Source: Prevotella sp. UBA6994
Lineage (GTDB): Bacteria > Bacteroidota > Bacteroidia > Bacteroidales > Bacteroidaceae
Assembly: GCA_002449845.1 (NCBI GenBank)
Contig: DJXW01000017.1
Span: forward strand, 5,942-69,941
Direction of reading: 5' to 3'
DNA length: 64,000 nt
The number at the start of each line of letters is the position of its first letter. Position 1 is the stretch's first letter. Below the pieces are notes generated by a model. It did not search any database and was not told the DNA's origin. It saw only the letters and a list, made by a program, of their open reading frames with translations. A program made the translations under genes and the position numbers. This document shows positions 17,210 through 25,906 of this stretch, piece by piece.

Positions 17210-17842
17210 TTATGCGTTGCCTTTATATCGTTTCAACAAATATTTACCCAAGAAATACAACACGGCAACACCTACCAAGGCAAGAATCACAAACTTGATA
17301 TACTCACCGTATTCATTGATTTTCTCCACCAAATGATCCTCATCCACAAACGAATGCAGATACCATCCCAAGGCAGCAAGTATGCAATTCCATACACCTG
17401 CGCCTAACGTGGTGTAAAGCAAGAACTTCCAATAATTCATCTTTGCCAATCCCGCAGGAATGGAAATCAGGTGGCGGATGCCTGGTATCAACCTGCCCGT
17501 AATGGTTGCCACCACTCCGTGGTCATAGAAATACTTCTCACTCTTTTCCACCTTCTTTTGGTTGAGCAGACACGCATGACCCCATTTGCTATTGGCAAAA
17601 CGATAGATAATGGGACGACCTAAGTAATAACCAGCAATATAATTGATGGTAGCACCACAATCGGCTCCGATTGTAGCGAAAAGAATCACGAGAAAAATAT
17701 CCAGGTTGCCACCTGCGGCATGATAGGCGGCAGGAGAGACCACCAGTTCAGAAGGAACGGGGATGACCGTACTCTCCAATAGCATCAAAAACCAAATAGT
17801 TCCGTAGTTTAAGTTCCCTAAAAGGGAAGAAAGCCAATTCAT
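17210..17842 (-). CDS. DedA-family membrane protein (VTT domain)
   Basis: 210 residues. DedA hallmarks: LMLLESTVIPVPSELVV (conserved E and PxPSE), a G/P-rich re-entrant segment, and GRLIPGIRHLISIPAGLAKM with the conserved Arg residues. Hydrophobic segments at both ends, C-terminus basic (YLLKRYKGNA). DedA proteins are inner-membrane proteins linked to undecaprenyl-phosphate or phospholipid translocation and proton-motive-force balance. Third gene of the glnS-TPR-dedA operon (17 bases after the TPR gene). Confidence 0.9.
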   Translation of the reverse strand: MNWLSSLLGNLNYGTIWFLMLLESTVIPVPSELVVSPAAYHAAGGNLDIFLVILFATIGADCGATINYIAGYYLGRPIIYRFANSKWGHACLLNQKKVEKSEKYFYDHGVVATITGRLIPGIRHLISIPAGLAKMNYWKFLLYTTLGAGVWNCILAALGWYLHSFVDEDHLVEKINEYGEYIKFVILALVGVAVLYFLGKYLLKRYKGNA

Positions 17843-17859
17843 AAATAAAAATATGTTTG

Positions 17860-19281
17860 TTATTGATTGTTTTTAAGATAATTCACATAATCGTCAGGAG
17901 ATATGTTATCGGGAAACAGTTCACCTAATACCAATTTAGCCTCTACTGGGTTTAGTTGGCAAGCCTTACGAACGGCATAGACAAACTCGGTGTCTCTCGA
18001 CAGCAATTTACAACAGAGAGCCAAGTACGACCAACCCTCTTTCCAATCATCCGACGCATCATCCAACAATAGGTGAAACACGTCGTATGCTAACGAATAA
18101 TAGCCGTTGTCGTAAATGCAAACGCCAATACGCAAGATGACACGAGGTAATCCATTGGAGGCGTTCACCGCATGTTGAAAGCAAAGCATGGCTTTCTCTA
18201 TCTCCCCCTTTTGCAAATGGACGTGACCCTTCAAGATGTCAGTCTCGTAAGGGTCGTGGTCTTCCAATCGACTGATTTTCTCGATATACTCCAATGTTTC
18301 GTCATGGTGTCCCAATACGGAAAGAGAGTACGCCAGTTCCACGTAGATGTCGTGCAAGTTTTCTGAATAGGCACCAGCTATCTGTTCTGCCTTCTTCAAG
18401 TGTTCCACGCCTTCCTCTGTTTTGTTGAGGTTAATCAGCGAGATACCTTGAAACATCTCCCCTACCTCACTATTGGGGCAAATCTTCGAGTAGCGTTCAT
18501 AGTACTTGCTTGCCTCTTCAAAATCGCCCAAGCTAAACAAGCCGTTTGCCTTATTCAGCGTAGCATCTTCATCGTCGGGATTGATAGCCAAGGCAAACTC
18601 GCTGCTCTGGATGGAATCCATGATCTCGTTGTGCATCAATTGGGTGGTAGCCAACTGGTTCCAATAGGTAAACGAATAGGGATTTCTGTCTATCAGTTCG
18701 TTATAGATGCGTTTGCTCTCCTCGAAATCACCCTGCCAAATAGCTATCCTGCCCTGCAACTCTTTATAGTCGGTGGCATCATATTCGTCAGAGAGTGCGA
18801 GCCATTGCTCGGCAATGCTCATCAGCTCATAGTCGGCAAAGAGATTAGCCACGTCAATGACGAAATCTGCCTTATCCTCTTCATCATCCAACTGTTCGTA
18901 TTCTTGATGCAGGAACTCATTTGCCTCGTCCACCCTGTCATCTACGATCATGATTTCCGCCTTGACATACAGATAGTCCAAGTCTGCCTTATCGTCAATC
19001 ATCTCCGCATATTCCAGGGCGCGAGCCACATTGTTCTCAATCAGCAATGCCACCCTTGCCCTGAACACCAAGGGCATGGTAGCCCCTGGAAACAGGTGGA
19101 TGGCATAATTGACAGCGTGCATACACGCTTCCATATTCCCAATAGAATGATAATACTCGGCAATATCCGTCAAGTCATCCGCCTCCAGATACACGCTGTT
19201 GCCGGCATTCTGAGCATTCTCGTATATTTGGAGCTTTTCCTTAAAGTCTGAACTATCAAAATACTTGTCTTGTATGGGCAT
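17860..19281 (-). CDS. Tetratricopeptide-repeat protein, cytoplasmic, acidic
   Basis: 473 residues without signal peptide or membrane segment. Repeated 34-residue helical pairs typical of TPRs throughout (DDLTDIAEYYHSIGNMEACMHAV, PDDEDATLNKANGLFSLGDF, EASKYYERYSKICPN, EKISRLEDHDPYETDI). Very rich in D and E. Starts 2 bases after the glnS stop, so it is co-transcribed with it. Probably a protein-interaction scaffold; no partner can be named. Confidence 0.85.
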   Translation of the reverse strand: MPIQDKYFDSSDFKEKLQIYENAQNAGNSVYLEADDLTDIAEYYHSIGNMEACMHAVNYAIHLFPGATMPLVFRARVALLIENNVARALEYAEMIDDKADLDYLYVKAEIMIVDDRVDEANEFLHQEYEQLDDEEDKADFVIDVANLFADYELMSIAEQWLALSDEYDATDYKELQGRIAIWQGDFEESKRIYNELIDRNPYSFTYWNQLATTQLMHNEIMDSIQSSEFALAINPDDEDATLNKANGLFSLGDFEEASKYYERYSKICPNSEVGEMFQGISLINLNKTEEGVEHLKKAEQIAGAYSENLHDIYVELAYSLSVLGHHDETLEYIEKISRLEDHDPYETDILKGHVHLQKGEIEKAMLCFQHAVNASNGLPRVILRIGVCIYDNGYYSLAYDVFHLLLDDASDDWKEGWSYLALCCKLLSRDTEFVYAVRKACQLNPVEAKLVLGELFPDNISPDDYVNYLKNNQ

Positions 19282-19283
19282 GT

Positions 19284-21047
19284 TTACTTATTTTGTTTTG
19301 CCCAAGTATCTTTCAAGCCCACGGTCTTGTTGAAGACGAATTTGTCATCCGTAGCATCCAAGTCCATCATGAAGTAGCCGATGCGCTGGAACTGCAAGTA
19401 ATCGCCTGGCTTCATCGTGGCTGCAAAGGGCTCCACGTAGCAATGGTTATGAATCCTCAGAGAGTCGGGATTGATGATCTGCTTCATGGCATCCACCGCA
19501 TCACAACCTTGTGCCTCTCGTATCTGAGCCATCTCGTCACGTGGATTCTCCACCTTCCACAGACGGTCGTAGAGTCTTACCTCAGCCTCCACGGCATCCT
19601 CACAGTTCACCCAGTGCAAGGTCTTTCCCTTGATCTTTCGGTTCGAGCCAGGGAGCCCGCTACGTGATTCGGGGTCGTACGTGCAATAGATGGTGGTCAC
19701 ATTGCCGTTCTCGTCTTTCTCGCAAGCATTCTCCTCATTGCATTTGATAATATAGGCATTCTTCAGACGCACCTCCTTACCGGGAGCCAGACGCATGAAT
19801 TTCTTCTCTGCCACCTCCATGAAGTCGTCACGCTCAATCCATAACTCACGACTGAAGTTCATGATGTGTGTTCCATCAGCCTCGTTTTCGGGATTGTTGA
19901 CAGCTACGAGTTGTTCGGTCTGTCCTTCGGGATAGTTGGTGATGACCACCTTCACGGGGTCGATGACGGCACTCACGCGGATGGAACGACTGTTCAAGTC
20001 ATCGCGTACCACGCTCTCCAAGAGGGCGATGTCATTGAGTCCGTCGATTTTCGTGTATCCTATCTTGTCGATAAACTTCACGATGCTCTCAGGGCTATAT
20101 CCACGGCGACGGAATCCGCAGAGCGTTGGCATACGAGGATCATCCCATCCATTTACCAGTTTCTCATTGACCAATGCCAGCAGGTTGCGCTTCGACATCA
20201 GCGTGTAGGAAAGGTTCAACTTGTTGAACTCTGTCTGTCTTGGGCGATTATCCTCGATATTGTCGGTTTCTCCCTTGTATTCCTTCATCCATGTTACGAA
20301 CAAGTCGTAAAGAGGTCTATGCTCCACAAACTCAAGGGTACAGAGCGAATGGGTCACTCCTTCCAAGTAGTCGCTTTGACCGTGTGCGAAATCGTACATG
20401 GGGTACGCATTCCATTTGTTGCCTGTACGGATATGTGGAATATTCAAGACACGATAGATGAGCGGGTCGCGAAACAGCATGTTAGGATGTGCCATGTCTA
20501 TCTTGGCACGTAGCACAAGCGTTCCAGGCGTAGCCTCTCCGCTATTCATATATTCAAACAGACGAAGGTTCTCCTCCACGGGGCGGTCACGGAAAGGACT
20601 GTTGGTTCCGGGGCTCGTGGTAGTACCCTTCTGTTGTGCTATCTGCTCAGAACTTTGCTCGTCCACGTAGGCACGGCCTTGCTTGATGAGCCACACCGCA
20701 AAGTCCCACAACTCCTGGAAATAGTCGCTGGCATAATAGACATTCGCCCATTGGTAGCCCAGCCACTTGATATCGTGCTCGATGCTCTCTATGTATTCCG
20801 TATCCTCCTTGATAGGGTTTGTGTCGTCAAATCGCAAATTGCAAATGCCACCATGTCTCTCTGCCACCCCGAAGTCCATGGCAATAGCCTTGGCGTGACC
20901 AATATGTAGGTAGCCGTTAGGCTCTGGGGGGAATCGTGTTTGCATTCTTCCACCGTTTTTACCCTCAGCCAAATCCTGCTCAATCATTTGCTCTACAAAG
21001 CTCAGACTTTTTCTCTCTTCGCTCAAGTTTTCCTCTTTTGTTGTCAT
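19284..21047 (-). CDS. glnS: Glutaminyl-tRNA synthetase
   Basis: 587 residues from the ATG at 21047 (MTTKEENLSEERKS). Class I signatures: HIGH motif in PEPNGYLHIGHAKA and KMSKS-equivalent in YTLMSKRNLL. GlnRS-specific elements include RFDDTNP, the C-terminal anticodon-binding beta-barrels (GKEVRLKNAYIIKC, GLPGSNRKIKGKTLHWV), and a normal length for the family. Charges tRNA-Gln with glutamine in the cytoplasm. The in-frame ATG at 21077 is excluded by the -7 box at 21075-21082. Confidence 0.97.
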   Translation of the reverse strand: MTTKEENLSEERKSLSFVEQMIEQDLAEGKNGGRMQTRFPPEPNGYLHIGHAKAIAMDFGVAERHGGICNLRFDDTNPIKEDTEYIESIEHDIKWLGYQWANVYYASDYFQELWDFAVWLIKQGRAYVDEQSSEQIAQQKGTTTSPGTNSPFRDRPVEENLRLFEYMNSGEATPGTLVLRAKIDMAHPNMLFRDPLIYRVLNIPHIRTGNKWNAYPMYDFAHGQSDYLEGVTHSLCTLEFVEHRPLYDLFVTWMKEYKGETDNIEDNRPRQTEFNKLNLSYTLMSKRNLLALVNEKLVNGWDDPRMPTLCGFRRRGYSPESIVKFIDKIGYTKIDGLNDIALLESVVRDDLNSRSIRVSAVIDPVKVVITNYPEGQTEQLVAVNNPENEADGTHIMNFSRELWIERDDFMEVAEKKFMRLAPGKEVRLKNAYIIKCNEENACEKDENGNVTTIYCTYDPESRSGLPGSNRKIKGKTLHWVNCEDAVEAEVRLYDRLWKVENPRDEMAQIREAQGCDAVDAMKQIINPDSLRIHNHCYVEPFAATMKPGDYLQFQRIGYFMMDLDATDDKFVFNKTVGLKDTWAKQNK

Positions 21048-21074
21048 CTTAAAACCATTTATCTGTTTATGGTG

Positions 21075-21082
21075 CAAAGATA
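21075..21082 (-). promoter_or_regulatory. -7 box for glnS operon
   Basis: TATCTTTG on the minus strand followed by C, 27 bases upstream of the glnS ATG. Confidence 0.7.
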
Positions 21083-21208
21083 ATCATTTTTGTTGATATA
21101 CGGAAATAATCACTCTATATTTCATAGTTTTCTCACAACCACCGTTTGCGTACACAATCATTTTTTTCAATAAAAATCCCACTTTTATGGATTTTCTTTC
21201 CAAAAAAA

Positions 21209-21240
21209 TTTGTTTGGAATATAAAAAAACATTACCTTTG
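21209..21240 (+). promoter_or_regulatory. Strong orphan promoter (TTTG-N20-TACCTTTG)
   Basis: TTTG at 21209-21212 and TACCTTTG at 21233-21240, separated by 20 bases, fit the full Bacteroidetes -33/-7 consensus. No protein-coding gene follows; a terminator lies about 60 bases on. Confidence 0.7.
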
Positions 21241-21246
21241 CAATGT

Positions 21247-21337
21247 TATCCTGAATACAATCTTTTTACCTTAAAAAAGCTAATACCTATTGAGATTGAT
21301 GCTTCCCTCTGTGAAGAGCGAAGCATTTTTTGTTTTT
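21247..21337 (+). ncRNA. Candidate small RNA of about 85-90 nt
   Basis: Bounded by the consensus promoter at 21209-21240 and an intrinsic terminator at 21299-21337. Nothing in between codes for a protein (the 98-codon ORF here starts upstream of the promoter and reads through the terminator). The unstructured 5' part (ACCTTAAAAAAGCTAATACC region) would be free to pair. Not matched to a named RNA family. Sequence beyond the terminator to 21472 has several G/C-rich short hairpins and no ORF. Confidence 0.5.
21299..21337 (+). terminator. Intrinsic terminator of the candidate small RNA
   Basis: ATGCTTC (21299-21305) pairs with GAAGCAT (21320-21326); inside it CTCT pairs with AGAG around a GTGA loop. 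A T-run (TTTTTTGTTTTT) follows. Confidence 0.8.
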
Positions 21338-21472
21338 ATTCCCCTAAAAAGTTCCCCCCAAAAAAATGGATCAGGTGTAGCGTAACGAAAACCCCAGATA
21401 GGATGTCTGAGCATTTTGAAAAGCATAAAGGTGGGCAGTTAATAGGTTGCACACCTCTCCCTATGCCTGTGA

Positions 21473-21842
21473 GTAACAGATAACAAGTAACAAGTAACAA
21501 GTAACAATAAGATAGGTTGATATAAAAGACAAAAATTACAAAATTACAAAATTACATATTACATTAAGCACCTTCACATAGTGTGGGAATATAGAGTATA
21601 TTAAATTTTATATTAATATATTATTATAATATATTAATATAATATATATACTAATAATTATAATTATTATCATATCTAAATCTGACGATTTTTCAATTCA
21701 GAAAATGATAAGTACCTAAATGTAATTTGTAATTTTGTAATTTTGTAATTATTCCCTTATTTTTTCAATAAGATATATTTTACATGATAAGCCGAAATAT
21801 GATAACCTATCTTATTGTTACTTGTTACCTGTTACTTGTTAC
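21473..21842. repeat. Nested inverted repeats around an AT-only core
   Basis: Outer arms of about 39 bases (ending 21518; starting 21804) are built from GTAACAA units plus AATAAGATAGGTT and differ at one position. An inner pair (21530-21566 with 21717-21752) is built from AAAATTAC units. The core 21597-21675 is almost pure A/T. It could fold into one long cruciform. No ORF. Confidence 0.8.
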
Positions 21843-22015
21843 CGTTCACTTAATCGTATTCAAAAAAAGACCATTAAGATGATCTTCACACTTGCATTAA
21901 CCATGTATATCAATTGTATAAATATTCTTTATCAACCGCAAACACTGTGTTTTATTTTTTTAACACGAAAATGACATTTTGTTAACAGATTTTTGCACCT
22001 TTTGAAAGCCCGATT

Positions 22016-22047
22016 TTTGGAGATTAAGGGAATTGGAAGTAATTTTG
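22016..22047 (+). promoter_or_regulatory. Second orphan promoter (TTTG-N20-TAATTTTG)
   Basis: TTTG at 22016-22019 and TAATTTTG at 22040-22047 (followed by C) are 20 bases apart, a full consensus. It reads into the GAGGTGAGA repeat pair; only reading frames under 30 codons follow. Confidence 0.55.
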
Positions 22048-22075
22048 CATCGGTGAATGAGGAGGGGAGATTTTA

Positions 22076-22337
22076 AAGGTGAGAGGTGTGTTTTTAGAGG
22101 TGAGAGGTGAGGAGTGAGAGGTGAGAGAATAGCCACGGCTGTTGGAATCGCAAGCACAAGGGTAATAAACAACATAGACAAATGGAGCAAGAACAACCAA
22201 CAAAAGGACAAGCAACGAAAAAAAATAAGGGCAATAACGACATAGAGGATAGACAATGAAAACAGACGCAAGGGGAGACAATCTCAATCAAGAAGACTAA
22301 TCTCTCACCTCTCTCCCCTCACCTCTCACCTCTAAAA
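22076..22337. repeat. Inverted pair of GAGGTGAGA arrays
   Basis: An array of GAGGTGAGA/GAGTGAGA units (22076-22130) ends in GAATAGCCACGGCTG; an inverted array lies at 22301-22337. The block GTGAGAGAATAGCCACGGCT is found again, inverted, at 30.67 kb in a second array pair, so this is a dispersed family. The spacer (22146-22300) has no credible gene. With the features above it accounts for most of the gene-free interval 21048-22358. Confidence 0.75.
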
Positions 22338-22358
22338 AACCGCCTCCAATAATCACCT

Positions 22359-23501
22359 CTAAAGACCCACCATCTTCCACCAAGCCGTCTGTTTGATGTC
22401 CTCGTTGTATTTGGCATAATTGCCCTTGGTAGGATCCTGCTCGACGAACATAGACACACAGTGCATCTTCTCCTCAGTCACCGTAAAATCGGAGAAAGAA
22501 AAGTCCCAAATCTTGTTGGTCTCCCATTCCGTGGCGATACGGCGGTACACCACGGCCTTGTCGAGAACCTGTTTCCATTGACGATACACATCCTGCGGAG
22601 CGTGAGAGAGGAAGAAGTCGCCAGCATCATAGCACAGACAGTATTCGCGTAGAAAGTCAATGGACAACTTAGTATAATAGTAATGGATGACACCTGTCAT
22701 ATCGGCATAGCCCTCACCGATAGATGCCCTTGTTGCCTGCATGGCTTGTCGCGTAGCCTGCGCCACATGATCCATCTCGCTGGTCTTGACAGCGGTCAAG
22801 GGAAGAAATCCATCCAAGCTCTGATAGTACTTGTCGATGATGGAAGCATAGAACGGACCGTCAGCAAACAAATCCGATACAATCAAGTCGTAGGGCGCAC
22901 CACCGCCTGGAATCTCGGCTGGAGAACCAATGATATAATCGCAAACGTGGCGCAAGTCATAAAGAACCTCCAAGCACATGAAATTACAACAGTCAGCCAT
23001 GATGAACTTCAGGTGAGGCAAGTCAGACAACACCTCTGCCAACGTAGAGATATTCATCCACGACACGCTGCTATTGCCTGGGACGTTACCTTCATCAAAC
23101 CCATACGCTCTTTTTTTCGCCCGTTTCACCTCGTCATGGAAAATCCATCCATCTGAGTGTCCCCAAAGCACCAAACCGTAGTTGCCTTCAGTGGCAGGAT
23201 AATGGTTGAAAGCGTAGCGTAGCACCCCTTCCATCACCACAGGGTCAGAGGCGCGATTCTCGCCATCAATACAGGAGATACCCATGTCGCTGAGGCTCAC
23301 CGAGTCGGTAAGCACCCCATTCATGATACGTGCGAGCCACGGTTGAATAGTAAAAGACAAATTGTTTCTGCCAGCCATGTACACCAATACAGTTCTTGAG
23401 TTTTCCTTCACGGGTGTAGTGTCCTCAGAGTCGTCATTACTACAGGCGGACATCAGAACCGTCAAGACAATCAACACTGTACTAAAAACTATTTTTTTCA
23501 T
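22359..23501 (-). CDS. Clostripain-family (C11) cysteine peptidase, lipoprotein
   Basis: 380 residues. Lipoprotein signal with lipobox MSAC (C20), then the clan CD fold: RTVLVYMAGRNNLS, catalytic His in YGLVLWGHSDGW and nucleophile Cys in FIMADCCNFMCLE. Members cleave after basic residues. Export and lipidation would place it at the periplasmic or outer face of the envelope. Follows mltG on the same strand after 69 bases. Substrate unknown; no pro-peptide boundary is obvious. Confidence 0.88.
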   Translation of the reverse strand: MKKIVFSTVLIVLTVLMSACSNDDSEDTTPVKENSRTVLVYMAGRNNLSFTIQPWLARIMNGVLTDSVSLSDMGISCIDGENRASDPVVMEGVLRYAFNHYPATEGNYGLVLWGHSDGWIFHDEVKRAKKRAYGFDEGNVPGNSSVSWMNISTLAEVLSDLPHLKFIMADCCNFMCLEVLYDLRHVCDYIIGSPAEIPGGGAPYDLIVSDLFADGPFYASIIDKYYQSLDGFLPLTAVKTSEMDHVAQATRQAMQATRASIGEGYADMTGVIHYYYTKLSIDFLREYCLCYDAGDFFLSHAPQDVYRQWKQVLDKAVVYRRIATEWETNKIWDFSFSDFTVTEEKMHCVSMFVEQDPTKGNYAKYNEDIKQTAWWKMVGL

Positions 23502-23570
23502 TCATCTAAAAAAGGGATCATCTTGATAATGAACACCCTCAAGAGAAACGCCGCAGTCCACCCCTTTCAG

Positions 23571-24611
23571 TTAGTGTATTCCCCTCTTGTTCAATGCCAC
23601 ATAATACTTAGCCGCATTCTGCAAATGCTCGCTCATGGTACGGGCAAAGTTATGCGTACCACTGAAATCCTCTTTCGCACACATATATAAATAATCATGG
23701 TGTGCATAGTTCAACACCGCATCAATGCCCACCACAGAGGGGATGCGAATAGGACCAGGAGGAAGACCAGCATATTTATATGTATTATAAGGACTATCTA
23801 CCTGCAAGTGGTAATTATAGATTCTACGAAGAGAGAACTGCTTCAATGCAAACTTCACGGTAGGGTCGGCTTGCAACAACATCCCTTTCGGATTGATTTC
23901 GTTATGGTATCTCAGTCGGTTGAAGTACATACCCGCAATCATTGGCTTCTCGCCATTGTTGGCAGTCTCCTCATCCACGATGCTGGCAAGGATGATGACC
24001 TCATTGGGAGTGAGTCGCATTGCCTTTGCCTTAGCCATTCGTTCCTCGTTCCAGAACTTGTCGCTCTCCTTCTTCATTCTGTCAAGGAATGTATTCACAC
24101 TCACGTTCCAATACATATCGTAAGTGTTAGGGATGAACATACAAGCAATCGTGGCGGTGTCATATCCATACTTCTTGCAAATGTCGGGGTTGGTAATAGC
24201 TTGGTAAAGTTCAGCACTATCCAGCATCAACTTGTTGGAAATCTCTGCGCTCAGTCGCTCCAAGGTACGCACGGAAGGAACGGTCACGTTCATAGGCGAC
24301 TGCAACCCATTCTTCAATCGTTTGAAAACAGTATATGCTCCCTCTCCAGGCTCCACGGCATAACGTCCCGTGTGGATATGTTCGGCAAAGCTCGTGTGTC
24401 TTGCCAACATCTTGAATGCAGCCAACGAGTGATTATTACATATAGGGTCGAGCTTGGTATAGATAGAATCCACCGTATCGTCTTTGTCCACGTAAATATA
24501 CTCGGTGCTTTCCTTAGCCGAAAGCGACGACATGAAATAATAGCTCACCCAGCCAATGATAACCAGCAAGCACAACAATGCCGGTATGGTATATTTTCTA
24601 CGAACCTTCAT
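23571..24611 (-). CDS. mltG: Endolytic murein transglycosylase MltG
   Basis: 346 residues. One N-terminal membrane segment (IPALLCLLVIIGWVSYYFM), a LysM-like periplasmic domain, then the YceG domain with the catalytic Glu in LASIVDEETANNGE and signature LLQADPTVKFAL, NTYKYAGLPPGPI and the C-terminal FSGTHNFARTMSEH. It cuts nascent glycan strands and sets their length. Lies 22 bases after the MltF-like gene, giving a small peptidoglycan-remodelling operon. Confidence 0.95.
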   Translation of the reverse strand: MKVRRKYTIPALLCLLVIIGWVSYYFMSSLSAKESTEYIYVDKDDTVDSIYTKLDPICNNHSLAAFKMLARHTSFAEHIHTGRYAVEPGEGAYTVFKRLKNGLQSPMNVTVPSVRTLERLSAEISNKLMLDSAELYQAITNPDICKKYGYDTATIACMFIPNTYDMYWNVSVNTFLDRMKKESDKFWNEERMAKAKAMRLTPNEVIILASIVDEETANNGEKPMIAGMYFNRLRYHNEINPKGMLLQADPTVKFALKQFSLRRIYNYHLQVDSPYNTYKYAGLPPGPIRIPSVVGIDAVLNYAHHDYLYMCAKEDFSGTHNFARTMSEHLQNAAKYYVALNKRGIH

Positions 24612-24633
24612 ATTGATCTACATTTTTAATGGT

Positions 24634-25812
24634 TTATACTCGATATTTATTTTTCCGCTTAGCCTTCTTGGGCTTAGACGTAGCCATGCTCTTGGAATGG
24701 TCGGGCTTAGCCACACCGCGATACTTATACCAAAGATTATGGATGCGTGAGACGTAATCAGCCGTTTCAGAGCCGCGCATATATCCATATCTGACGATGG
24801 AATCGTTGTAGAACTCAGGCGTAGCCAACTTACGGATATACTCAGACACATCATTCCAAAGATGAGGATTGCCACCATTCTTCTCGGTGAGCAACATTGC
24901 ATCTCTCACATGAAACATACCGCCATTATAGGCAGCAAGCACAAACTTGGTACGCTCGTTGAAGTTGCGGATATCCTTGAAATGGTAATTCAGTTGTCCG
25001 ATATACTTGGCGGCGGCAGCGATATTCTTCTCAGGCTCCCACACCTGCTCAGGCTCCAGTCCCAAGTCGTGTGCCGTAGCAGGCATCAGTTGCATCAAGC
25101 CGCACGCTCCAGCAAACGACTGAGCCTTGGGGTCGAAGGTAGATTCCTGGTAGCACTGGGCAGCAAGCAATCGCCAGTCCCATCGTGCCAGATGCGCATA
25201 CCTGCGGAAATACTCATCGTAATGAGAAATCACTCCCCCCGCCTTATTCAGCACCTGTGCATACTCATGACGAGAAATGCTACGTGTTGACAAAAGAAAT
25301 TCCTCATCAGCTTTCACCTTTTGCGCCAACTGAGGGGAGTACCAATGGTTGAGCGAGTCAGCCAGTTCACGGTTTCCATTGCTCACCGCCCATGACGATG
25401 CACAATAAAGCACGTCGCGCAATCCCTGTGGCAACTGGTAGGCAATGACGTCACCCTCCCCCTCTTTCAGTTTCACCAACATCTCGTCGATGTCATTGCA
25501 AACGTCCACGCGAAGCGAGACCCCAATCTTTTGCGCAAATCTCTCGCACAACTTATACTGCAGTCCCATCTTGTAGCCACGATAGTCATAATAAGAGTCA
25601 GGACCCGTCAACGTGAGCATAATCATCTCCCCGTTGTTTTGGATATCGCTCAATTTAAAAGAGCTGTCGTCTAAGCTGTCGTTCACATGATCAGCAGCCA
25701 CTTTTCCATCTTGAAGGAGTGCCCCCCAAGGTGTCATTTCTGTCTGGCCATTGTTTACACATCCCGTAAGCGAAGCCAGCGCCAATAGCAGAAAAACGTA
25801 TTTAATTTGCAT
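24634..25812 (-). CDS. mltF: MltF-like membrane-bound lytic transglycosylase with SBP domain
   Basis: 392 residues from the ATG at 25812, which gives a clean lipoprotein signal (lipobox LTGC, C18). N-terminal periplasmic-binding-protein-type domain (about residues 55-210), then the SLT domain: catalytic Glu in AAQCYQESTFDP, then GACGLMQLMPATAHDLGL and FVLAAYNGG. The C-terminal tail is rich in K and R. It cleaves peptidoglycan with 1,6-anhydro product formation. Divergent from hisG. The ATG at 25833 lies inside the promoter. Confidence 0.9.
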   Translation of the reverse strand: MQIKYVFLLLALASLTGCVNNGQTEMTPWGALLQDGKVAADHVNDSLDDSSFKLSDIQNNGEMIMLTLTGPDSYYDYRGYKMGLQYKLCERFAQKIGVSLRVDVCNDIDEMLVKLKEGEGDVIAYQLPQGLRDVLYCASSWAVSNGNRELADSLNHWYSPQLAQKVKADEEFLLSTRSISRHEYAQVLNKAGGVISHYDEYFRRYAHLARWDWRLLAAQCYQESTFDPKAQSFAGACGLMQLMPATAHDLGLEPEQVWEPEKNIAAAAKYIGQLNYHFKDIRNFNERTKFVLAAYNGGMFHVRDAMLLTEKNGGNPHLWNDVSEYIRKLATPEFYNDSIVRYGYMRGSETADYVSRIHNLWYKYRGVAKPDHSKSMATSKPKKAKRKNKYRV

Positions 25813-25830
25813 AAAATGTATTATCGGGCA

Positions 25831-25838
25831 CAAAATTA
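25831..25838 (-). promoter_or_regulatory. -7 box for mltF-mltG operon
   Basis: TAATTTTG on the minus strand, 18 bases before the mltF ATG and back to back with the hisG promoter. Confidence 0.65.
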
Positions 25839-25870
25839 CAATATTTCTTGCAAATTACCGTGAAAAAGAT

Positions 25871-25878
25871 TAATTTTG
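25871..25878 (+). promoter_or_regulatory. -7 box for hisG operon
   Basis: TAATTTTG followed by C, with TTG 20 bases upstream (25848-25850). An in-frame ATG at 25880 directly after the box is therefore not the start; 25907 is. No attenuator-like His-codon leader was seen in the 28-base leader. Confidence 0.65.
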
Positions 25879-25906
25879 CATGGTATTTTTAAGAAAATTA
25901 GAACTT

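Noticed and set aside
16921..17336. Small ORFs on both strands in the palindrome
   Set aside because: The two strands give similar peptides because the DNA is an inverted repeat; no start signals.
19600..19680. tRNA-like GGTTCGAGCC on the plus strand
   Set aside because: It lies within glnS coding sequence and has no cloverleaf around it.
21187..21483. 98-codon plus-strand ORF
   Set aside because: It begins upstream of a consensus promoter, reads through an intrinsic terminator and has no recognisable protein features.
21960..22291. Overlapping minus-strand ORFs with hydrophobic N-termini
   Set aside because: They differ by frame but all run into GAGGTGAGA repeats, coding for SPL/LTS runs; three frames open at once is typical of the repeat, not of genes.
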